From Plectrocnemia conspersa (lineage: Eukaryota; Arthropoda; Insecta; Trichoptera; Polycentropodidae): DNA of 64,000 nt. The position numbers were made by a program, and so were the translations under genes. This document shows, piece after piece, positions 1 through 9,100 of this stretch; position 1 is the first letter of the stretch; each line of letters opens with the position of its first letter. A model generated the notes under the pieces. That model did not search any database. It saw only the letters and a list, made by a program, of their open reading frames with translations, and had not been told where the DNA came from. The stretch spans positions 496,001-560,000 of the forward strand of contig VTFK01000141.1 in NCBI GenBank assembly GCA_009617715.1. Direction: 5' to 3'.

Positions 1-355
1 CAAATTATTTGTTATTAAGAATAAAACACCAGCGAATACAAATGCTTAACGAATTCAATAAGGATAAATCTTAATTGAGTCGTTAATTTTATAGCAAAAT
101 ATCTCATGAAAATTTCTGAATTATTAGTAGCAATAATTTCTTTGTTAACTTATGTGTAGTTGATCATTTTGCTCATTAAACTGTTTTTAAATCAGTTGTT
201 TCAATATTACATAGTACTTTTCGATTCAGCAGACAGAAAGTTTTGTGATGCGAATGCTTCCATAAGAAGTAAATTAACTCTCTTTCATATCCTTAATATC
301 ATCACTACTTTACAGTGTTCTTTTATATTCGGCAATAAATTAAATTGTTCTTTAG
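1..355 (+). other. Probable FBXO9 intron (3' part)
   Basis: AT-rich sequence without a convincing exon. It ends in a polypyrimidine-leaning stretch and a TTTAG acceptor at 351-355, directly before the first recognisable FBXO9 exon. The preceding exon should end with two bases of a codon, because the next exon opens with one leftover base. I could not find it here, so it probably lies left of the window. Short open frames in this stretch have no family resemblance. Confidence 0.55.
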
Positions 356-488
356 ATTCTTTCCTGATGGAGTTGTTTTGATGCTGACAACTCCCGATGA
401 ACCAATAATGTGCCTCGACCACTTGAAACATAGACATAGTCGAGCCCAAGGCGTTCTATGCGGTCATTATAGACTGAATGGAGATATG
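356..488 (+). CDS. FBXO9: FBXO9 exon (antepenultimate... first in window)
   Basis: 133 nt. Acceptor TTCTTTAG before it, donor G|GTATAC after it. The first base completes a split codon from the previous exon; 44 full codons follow. Carries the LTTPDEP and GHYRLNGD motifs of the C-terminal FBXO9 domain. Confidence 0.85.
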
Positions 489-924
489 GTATACAAAAAA
501 TATATATTAAATAAAATATAAGTATAGATATTACATGGAATGAATTTTCCATATAGGTGATAATCGTCGTTGATAAACTAGATACCAATCAAACCAAACA
601 AACGCAGGCTTCAAACTCAAGATTTAAATCAAAATTGAAAGATAACGCAGCCGAAAAAACATACCATTTGGTTAGTTCTTACAAATTTATATTTTAAAAG
701 CCTTTTATATAATCTTGTTTTGCTTTTAGGAATTTCAAGTAAAGTCGCACCAGTCGCGCAAATTCTGCACATTGGCTTGGCACACATATCTCATATTGAC
801 GAAAAACTTAAATACAAACATTACTGCCGTTACCAACTTTGAGCTTGTTAAAAGCAAGTTTCCATCTTTTAAATTTTCTCCCGTTAATAGGTATCATGCT
901 AAAACCGACGATCCATTGCAGTAA
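356..924 (+). CDS. FBXO9: FBXO9-like F-box protein, C-terminal part (3 exons, 5' end outside window)
   Basis: Join 356-488, 557-670, 730-924; 146 residues plus TAA. Known for the family: FBXO9 is the substrate-recognition subunit of an SCF (SKP1-CUL1-F-box) ubiquitin ligase, with N-terminal TPR-like and F-box regions and a conserved C-terminal domain. Seen here: only that C-terminal domain. The first exon opens FFPDGVVLMLTTPDEP and later has GHYRLNGDM, the hallmark 'F-P-D-G ... LTTP-E/D-EP ... GHYRL' core. A lysine/asparagine-rich low-conservation linker follows (VIIVVDKLDTNQTK region). The last exon carries the closing pattern 'FELVKSKFPSFKFSPVNRY' ending DDPLQ. All junctions are GT-AG and keep frame; introns are 68 and 59 bp. 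The F-box is not in the window, so its integrity cannot be judged. The gene converges on the PAQR4-like gene. Family call is from recognised motifs, not a search. Confidence 0.87.
557..670 (+). CDS. FBXO9: FBXO9 exon (second in window)
   Basis: 114 nt, exactly 38 codons, phase 0 at both ends. Acceptor CATATAG, donor TTG|GTTAGT. Begins VIIVVDKLD and is then rich in N, K, Q and S, matching the variable linker that follows the GHYRL block in this family. Assigned by splice signals, phase and position more than by sequence conservation. Confidence 0.75.
730..924 (+). CDS. FBXO9: FBXO9 terminal exon with stop
   Basis: 195 nt including TAA at 922-924, phase 0 start after acceptor GCTTTTAG. Encodes 64 residues. 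The K-F-P-x-F-x-F-S-x-V-x-R/S-Y pattern near the C-terminus is the closing signature of the FBXO9 domain. Confidence 0.85.
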   Translation, partial: EFQVKSHQSRKFCTLAWHTYLILTKNLNTNITAVTNFELVKSKFPSFKFSPVNRYHAKTDDPLQ

Positions 925-2041
925 TAATAATCACTCTGATGTATAAATGTTAATATTTATTTTAAATACCCTTAAAAAGTTGTTTGAAGGTATCTATTTT
1001 TATAGATGTAATTCTTATAAATATCTATATTTTGATAATCGACGTGTATGCATTTTTGGGCCCAAAAAATATCAATTTGTCAATTTAATTTCTTGGCTTA
1101 TTGTTGCAAATTTATTAATGCAATTTGCTGTAAATTATTGTTGCTGAATAATTAATGCTATTTGGAATTGAAAAATCAATGTATTTGATGTGAAAGTTTA
1201 ATATATAAATATTTTCACTAAACTAGTATGTTTTAAATTGTATTATTGTTTATGCATCAGTATTAAAAATAATGTTTACTCAATTTCTTTAAAAATTGGA
1301 AGTTGTTTACATACATGTATATGATTTACTTTAAATTTGAATACTTCATTAAACACAAAAGAAATTATATTATTTTTATGCAATACTCACCTTACAGTGT
1401 AAGTTTTATTTACACGTTATAATATTCTGCAATGCTATAAATATATGTGAGTTTATTGTGGGGCAAAAGTACGCATTTATTTTATGGTCCATTGTAATTA
1501 ACCATCTATTTTCTTTAATATTTACTAATATTTTTATTTTGTATCACCCGCTGCTGTATATGCTCAATTACCCTTGTGGTTTATGTCAAGAGGACTTTAT
1601 AAGAAGCCTCTTTCTTCACTTCATCAGCTTTGCCTTGTAAATTATATTTAATGGACAAATTTGTAATTATATCCCTCATGGTTTCAACGCTATTTGCTTA
1701 AAGCGGCTATCTAACGATTCTCCGCTTCGATATCATGCAGGTTTATTAATTTAAATCTGTACTGTGCACTTTTACCTCACTTTACTATACAATTATAAAT
1801 TACTATGTATTTGTAAATATGTGTTAAATAAAGATGTTTACAAAAAAAATATGTTTTACTTAAGCTTTTTTTGGGTGGGCGCCGTTATTACAAAAAAATG
1901 TAATTTATTTGTATCAGTATTTGTTAAATATTTTTGTAAATGGGTTAAACTCTGGATTCTAGATTTAAATATGGTTTCTTCTGCGAGTTTCTATTATTCT
2001 CGAGTTTTATACAAACCTAACAAGTCTAAGTTGTAGAGCTC
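925..2041 (+). other. FBXO9 3' UTR and flank
   Basis: AT-rich, no supported coding sequence. An ATTAAA variant lies at 1262-1267 and a canonical AATAAA at 1827-1832, so the 3' UTR may be about 0.35 or 0.9 kb. Neither site can be chosen without transcript data. Confidence 0.4.
1827..1832 (+). promoter_or_regulatory. Candidate polyadenylation signal (FBXO9)
   Basis: First canonical AATAAA hexamer on the + strand downstream of the FBXO9 stop codon. In DNA this AT-rich the hexamer occurs often by chance, so confidence is low. Confidence 0.25.
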
Positions 2042-2043
2042 AC

Positions 2044-2242
2044 TTGAAGTTCTTGATGCGTGGTCGGAATAAGTGCGAAGTTGCAACGTATATTTGGATC
2101 CTGTATACAGTCTTTTACACACGTGGCCCCTCCAGAGGAAGATTTAGGGCTCGCTTTTATTGCCACGACCAATTGCTGGTCTGCATGTGACCGTTTGTAC
2201 AGAGAACCACCTGTCAGATTATATTTGTGTAGATTTGGAACG
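2044..2242 (-). other. Candidate coding exon or decayed element, unrecognised
   Basis: A roughly 200-bp island of balanced base composition in AT-rich DNA. On the - strand it is open through its whole length and continues open to 2274. It could be an exon bounded by an ATAATAG acceptor and a CTTCAA|GTGAGC donor, encoding about 66 residues with three cysteines (patterns SGGATCVKDC and NIRCNF). The + strand also has a 63-codon open frame, so openness alone is weak evidence. I do not recognise the protein. Alternatives are an unrelated gene between the two convergent genes, a transposon fragment, or chance. Confidence 0.25.
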
Positions 2243-2274
2243 CTATTATAATGCATTTCGGGCAACAGACACAA

Positions 2275-4517
2275 TCATACTTGTGTTTCTCAAGATTCGT
2301 GCTGGTTTAGAATAAGTTTTGATTTTTCCATAGCTATTTCGTGAAGAGTACTTACTAAAATTTGTCATTATTGAAAACTTGGATTCAGCAAAGGTGCCGA
2401 ATGGTTTGTAGATTGGAGATAAATAATAACACAGTAAATACTTGTTCTTGATCTGTTTTATTTTATAACCGTCTATACATACTCACAAAAGTATTATAAT
2501 ATTTAAAAGTATGTAATGAAAGTCAATCGAACCGCATTCGACAAAATGCTTCCATTTCAATAAACCGCCGCGTCGCACGTATTTTTTTTTTTGGCATTTT
2601 GAAAAAAATCACAGCGTTTAAGTGCATTATTCTAAAGACTTGGATTTTCTTCCCTAACCTACTCTCAATTCGTAATATAAACAGCGTATTCTCTATAAAA
2701 GCGTTTCAACTACGTCTATCAAAAAATGTAATGTTGTAAAATTGAATAACCATAAAAGAAATGAATACATCAAAATTGTTATTTTGTACTCGTTTTAGGT
2801 TTTTCTCTTAGACGCTTTTATCACATTTTGCTGTGATGCACAATATTGTATTAATCATAGTTTAAAAATTACGTCAGGATATTAATTGACTTTGAAATGA
2901 TAACATTCTCAATAAATAAACCGTGGACATTTTTATATAATACATAATTAATATAATAATTTGTCTGATAACTACTTAATCTACGACGACTACTCATGAA
3001 GTAGTTATTGCTCTGTCAATATACTTTGGTCACTAGAAATAATAGTAATGTTATAAATTATATAGAATTAAATATAATTTATTTAGGGTGCTGCATTTTT
3101 ACAGACCATTGGACGATCCGATTCAATTAGGTAATTACTGACAAAATAATAAAAAAAATTACATGTGATGAGATTATTTTTTATTAACTAATTTTTAACT
3201 ACGTTTTATAAATATTATATTATCGTCCAAGTATTTTTTTAATATACTCAACAGAAGTCTACTTTTATTAATAATAAAAGAATTATTCAATATCAAGAAA
3301 TTCTGCTTGCATTGTATATTTATGGTTATAATCTAAATTACTAAATTTTAACTAAGTTAACATTTTACATCTTCAATGAGTTGAAGATTTTTTAAAACAA
3401 ATTAATAAGGGTTAGGCCTTTAAAATAAAAAAATATGGTAAGAATGGAATAGCATCACAACTGTCGTATTCTTACAATGTATCAAATATGTAATTTATTA
3501 ATATTTATTTAATAGTAAAAATAATTATGATAATGTATGATTAAAATTAAGTGTATTAGAATATTTAAAACGTACCAGAGGACAAGTTTCATGAGTGAGA
3601 AGAAACATTTTTAGTATAATTTAGTTTGTAGTGTCCTCCATTGAAATTCGATCTTTACATTAAATCTCTATCTAGTCATAATAATAGTACACATTGTTAA
3701 TAGACGAGCATTTAAAAAATATATATGTACACAAGTATAGCTCCACAATTGTTATGTATTATCACATGATAGCTTTGAAAATATTACTCGTTTATATTTT
3801 CTCGTCATTATAACAAAAATATTTTTATGATAATAACCATCAATCACATGTTCTTCATTGAGATTCATAAAAAAAAACAATCAATGGAAGAGAAGCTTAT
3901 CATGCAATGTAATTAGCTGCTCCGGAACTAAAATTTCACAGTTCCTTCGCCAGAGATTTAGCTTAAGAATATGACCCGTAAAGGAAGACATGATGACACT
4001 CGACAATGACTAGAATAAGCGAGTTTTGTATGACTAAAAAAATAGACATTGAAGACCACGAGTGGAAGTTGCGAGTGTTTTAAAATTAATCAGGCAAACA
4101 ATACAACCATTAAACGTATTAAGTAGCTAATGTTTTTCAACATCTTATGTTCTAATAACACAATCACAGTTCACTTTTATCATATATATTATTTAATTCC
4201 ATCGCCTCATTTCGCCCGATGAATTATATTAATTACTTTTGGGTTAAAAAGTGAAACGTTCATATTGAAAACGTCAATCGTTAAATTGAAATTTAGTAGT
4301 AAAATATGATTTATATTTTATTATTGAATATAAAGAGAAGAGCAGATTTTTACGACTTAGAAAATAGAAGACATCGACTATGTAAAAATATGTAAGACAC
4401 TGTCAAAGTTTACATTCATAGAGTGAGAATTATAATAAAATAAATTGTTTTATATTATAGTTTATGCAGCATTTAAGTGCAAATAGTACTCATCTTATAT
4501 TATAATAAATTAGATTC
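2275..4517. other. Intergenic, nothing recognisable
   Basis: Very AT-rich sequence with no supported open frame, terminal repeat or RNA gene. It separates the two convergent genes together with the neighbouring hairpin array. Confidence 0.5.
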
Positions 4518-5085
4518 ATACTAGAGGCAATTTGGGAAGCAGATTAGCTATGAAAAATTTGTACTTCCCAAACTGTCTTTACTATAGAAAATAAGTAATA
4601 AACGTATTTATATAAAATAAGTACCGTTTCTATAAAAGCAATACTTCGTGATATTATTAAATAAAATAAATATAAATTTAGATATGTTTTATACTAGAGG
4701 CAATTTGTGAAGCAGAATGACCTTCTTCTCAAATTGCTTTTACTATAAAAAATATGTAAAGAACGTATATAAATACTTTTACCAATTAAGGCTACAAATA
4801 TATAAATGTATACTATAGACAATTTTAGAACTGAATGACTATGAAAAAATTATATTTCTCAAATTATCTTTACTATAAAAATGTGTAATGAACGTACATA
4901 TATTGTAACAAGTACCGTTTCTTTAATATGTTATATTAAATTGCTTTTTTTTTTAATTAAATAAATATAAATTTAGATATGTTTTAGACAATTTTGGAAA
5001 GGGAAGTGCCATACAGTAATTCTGCTTCCCAAATTGCCTTGACAATATAAAATGCGTAATGAATGTACATTTTATTTAACAAATT
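4518..5085. repeat. Array of four diverged hairpin units (possible microRNA-like cluster)
   Basis: Four foldbacks at about 4522-4583, 4695-4745, 4816-4875 and 4985-5044. Each has a 5' arm like AGGCAATTTGGGAAGCAG, a short loop and a 3' arm like CTTCCCAAATTGCCTT. Units open with TAGAG/TAGAC, and the first three close with TTTACTA. Spacing is 173, 121 and 169 bp. The spacers are partly shared: the block AAATATAAATTTAGATATGT lies before units 2 and 4, and AAGTACCGTTTCT lies after units 1 and 3, suggesting duplication of a two-unit block. Stem size (about 50-62 nt foldback) fits a pre-miRNA. Either strand could be transcribed; the array is about 1 kb beyond the PAQR4 stop codon on that gene's strand. 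No known microRNA is recognised. A tandem repeat of transposon origin is the alternative. Confidence 0.6.
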
Positions 5086-6055
5086 TCCACAAATAATTTG
5101 TGATATTACTACCTATTTATTTTTGTAATATAACATTGAGCTTTTTTTTAAATAATATATAACATTTTAAACAGTTGATTGCTAAATAGGTGTTAGTAAT
5201 AATTATATTACATAAGTGGAATGTTGATTGATCTATTGCTTATTTTTTATAAATTAAATTGCTATATAATTAGTACTCTTCAAAAAGTCAAATATCAGGA
5301 ATGTGTTTTGCTTGTAATTTTTAAATAAAATTGATAAGCAATCCAAAACTAGATATAGTTTAAAGTGCCTCAGATTACAAACATAACTGAACTGATAAAA
5401 ACGAATAGCTCTACACTTGCAAAAATGACAGAAGAGTAATCTAAGATGCATTCAAGGTTTATCAACATCAAGAAAATATATTTAATTTTTCTTCTTTTAA
5501 TATCTTATAACTCCTTATTTGGCCCCCAAATATCCATACCTAACTTCCCAATGCATCATACAATGTCTCTCTTTCTCTCTATAAAAATTTGCAAGTGACG
5601 ATTCATACATCAGTGATTGTTTTTGTGTATTATTATTAATACATTTAAAAAATAAACTCATGAAAAAAACTGAGGATGCTGTAGTTTCACAGTTCATAAA
5701 TTAAAATAAACACATTCAAGAATTATTTCTGTATTCACCCGTATGGTGCTTTTCGATATATACAACAATTAAAAGAGTTTGTATAAAAACAACTTTTACA
5801 AGTTAAACGTGCAAAAATTACATGTCTTATTTTTAATAATAAACTAACTTTATTGCTTCGATACCTAACTGTTAAACGATCTGCGTCAACTAATTACTTT
5901 TTTTTATAATACATAATAATGTAAATTGTCGATAAAAATTTGTAACGTTTTAAAAATTATCACCGAAATACTTTTGTTGACGTTTCAAGGTAGAACAGAA
6001 CATTTTTAAAGTCTCATAGGAAGGATGAGAAAAACGGTCACAGTGCAAATAGGTG
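5086..6055 (-). other. PAQR4 3' UTR and downstream flank
   Basis: AT-rich, no supported coding sequence. The first AATAAA on the - strand below the PAQR4 stop codon is at 5849-5854, which would give a 3' UTR of roughly 200-230 nt. Confidence 0.4.
5849..5854 (-). promoter_or_regulatory. Candidate polyadenylation signal (PAQR4-like)
   Basis: Canonical AATAAA on the - strand about 200 nt past the TGA of the last PAQR4 exon, the first such hexamer met. Plausible by position, but unproven in AT-rich DNA. Confidence 0.35.
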
Positions 6056-6160
6056 TCAGAGCTGTTGCAGAACATCCGGTACCATATTTGAGGTGAGCGA
6101 TTGCATTTCGTCCATGCTGGAACATCCTTTTGACATCCAAATGATATCTCGGATTGTGGC
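6056..6160 (-). CDS. PAQR4: PAQR4-like terminal coding exon 6
   Basis: 105 nt including TGA at 6056-6058. Acceptor TTTGTTTCAG; frame continues from the CAG end of exon 5. Encodes residues 323-356, ATIRDIIWMSKGC through VPDVLQQL, a short polar C-terminal tail. Assigned by phase, a strong acceptor and base composition above the surrounding intron; the tail itself is weakly conserved in the family. Confidence 0.8.
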   Translation of the reverse strand, partial: ATIRDIIWMSKGCSSMDEMQSLTSNMVPDVLQQL

Positions 6161-9100
6161 CTGAAACAAAAGTTCATTTTTAGTAAATATAAAGTTTTAA
6201 AACATATTTGCTGTAAAAGTCTATGAACGAAACGCAATACAAAAACTGAAATAAAAGATTGGTAGAGATTCATACAATTTTATACAAGCTACTAAATTCT
6301 TGACTTAATTAAAAAAATAATAATAATGAGTTCTAATTAAAAGTTTTTTTTAATTAAAAAATACGATTTTAAGCAATTATTTGTCTAACAGTATTTATAT
6401 ATTTTTATGAATTTTTAAAATACGTTTATTTCAATATTATAAATATATAATAATTTTACAGACATATTAATTATATATAACAGTCCTCGGCAACCTTTTT
6501 TTTGGCAGTGGGTCAAAATAATTTAAATGTGACTATTAAAAAGACTATCCGGGTCGGTGAATATTTTTGGTCCTAACAACCATATATGTGGTCTAGTCGT
6601 GACATCGTAACACGTTAAAAAAATGATATTTGCGGAACTGAAATGGGTCACTTCAAATCATCAAACGGGTCACTTGGTGACCCGCGGGTCATGGGTTGCC
6701 GAGCCCTGATATATAACATACAAGTTACTAGTTTATAGCTATTTTCATGTTTACAATAAGTTATTAGCTTAATTTAGTAAAAAAATAAGATAATGAGACA
6801 AAACGTTTGGGGTTATACATTAAAAAAAATTTATAGAAAACATTTTATAATTTATAAACCAGTAATCAAAGACAGTCGCAGTAACCAGCAAAGATTTTCA
6901 AATCAATGGAAAATGATCTTTCATGTGAGCTATAAATGTTCAACATTTCTACTTACTGTCACTAAATACATTTTAGGGACCACTTTCATACGTATAAATT
7001 GTAGAGAAACTTGTCGCAAACACGTGTTAAAAACATAATAAACTAATTGATATAGTTATTTTCGACTCGTCACACAAGCGCATGTGCGGATCGTATATGT
7101 TGGTGGATTAGAAGTAAAAAGCAGCGCGCTGTGCCAAAAATGTACCAACAGGAAGGAATATGCGTAACAGGTAATAATTATAAGTGTGCAATGATAGTGT
7201 TTAACAATAACGTCTGTTTCCGCCCCGAATTAGAAAAGGGCAAGGCACCTCCCCTCACTCTAAAAATAGTAGATGAGCGCAAGCATATCATGCGTCTATG
7301 TTTTTTTATTTCTCAGAACTTTTACATTCGGATCTAAACAATGGAAATTCGGTGTGTAAACAAATACGTTTTAGTACTTTTATTGGGTCAAGTATAAAAT
7401 ACAAACTATGCCAATTCAACTCACGGGGAAAATGAGCTGACAAAGAAGATTGCTCCATAGTTTATCTGCACTTGGATATTACACTTTGTTTTAAAAATAT
7501 GATAGCTATCCTTACTGATACTACTACGGACTTTTGATATCAGAGTATTGGTAAAAGTGTATTCAAACTGAATTTTGGTCAATAGGAGAGCGCAAAAACA
7601 ATTATCACTTCTCAGAAGTCAAAAATTCACGTCAAAAGCAATAAAATCGTGTCGGCGCCGTTGCAGTGGGAACGCTCGGCAACGAGCGTTCCCACTGCGA
7701 CGGCGTCGGCACGATTTTATTGCTTTTGACGTGAATTTTTGACTTCTGTGAAGGGATAATTGTTTTTTGCGCTCTCCTATTGGTCAAAATTTGGTTTAGA
7801 TGTTCTTCGTCTGATTCTCACTTATAAGTGGTAATATTGTTGTTTCCTCTTGTATTTAATGAAATACAACGAATCTTATTAAAATCTGAAATATTAAAAT
7901 AATGACCACTGATTAGCCATATTTTCCCCCTCTCCTGGAAAAAAGCTGAAATGACGTCTCTGCCATCGGGATCTTCCATATAGAACTAGCACAAATTAAA
8001 ACTTGACTAAGAATGGTGAAACACCTTTTCTTAATCCAAAAATAGTATATTAACTTGAACTTAGCTAGCCAGAAGAGTCTCATATTTATCAGAACTTGAA
8101 CAATCAGCGTATAAGCAAATACAAGGTTACCAATATAAGTGCTGACAAATTGATGGAATGTGGTTAGCAGGTACCCAAGTTAAAAATGCCCAGAAACAAC
8201 GTTGAAAAATATCCAGCTGTTTAAATTATGACCGTACAAGTAACAACATAATCTGTTTCCGCCCCAAATCGTTGCATTGGCCCAAAGGTCAAGAGTAGGG
8301 AAGAGTAAAAGCACATTGCTTATCTTTAATTGAGCATATGATTGCAAATATATAATTTTTATAGTTATTTTGTAAAGGTGACAATGTGAAGATAAGTCTG
8401 AACCTCTTCAAACCGATCTTTGGATATTACTAGACAATGCTACAATAACAATACAATGTATATATTTTAATTGTACAATCGTATGTGATTTTAAAACAGA
8501 TTAATTACTTAAAAAATATATCACCAACTCAAAATCAAATATAGATAGGTTTAATGAAATTCTGTCAAAAGCATCGATATTTTTTAATATGTTATCTGTA
8601 ATATTTAAGAATGATTGATTAGTATGAAATCAATATTGGCAACGTAGTTGTAAATGCCCTCGTTGAAAGATTAATACATCTGTCCAAAATTGAATCAATA
8701 ACTACTAAAATTACTCGCATTATTGCTGGCAAGGAAAATGGTGTTGTTAATGTATTTATAAAACAAATCTGGGTTTTCACTGCATCATTCATCAGCAGCA
8801 TTCCAGTTAGTGGACTGTATTAGCCTTGTAGCAAAAAATAGTCAATTTTATTTCTGAACACGCTTTAAATAAACGAAATTTTTTAGCATTGTTAAATGAT
8901 GTATGTAAGCTCATTATAAAATATTTTTTTGCTGGTAAATTTTTGATGAAATGTTTTTAACGTGAATTAAATATTAAATTGCATTTTAAAATATAAAAAT
9001 ATCTATTTGATATAATAAATATATAAAGTAGTTTGCATCAAATATATATAACAGCAATGATAGCATTATGAAATAATCATTATTTTTATATTAGCAACTC

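Noticed and set aside
4518..5085. CRISPR array
   Set aside because: Units are diverged, unevenly spaced and each folds on itself with similar spacers; the window is eukaryotic.
5950..6273. 107-codon open frame on the - strand across the last PAQR4 exon
   Set aside because: It is a different frame over the same exon. The frame that continues from exon 5 gives the family-consistent tail and a stop at 6056.
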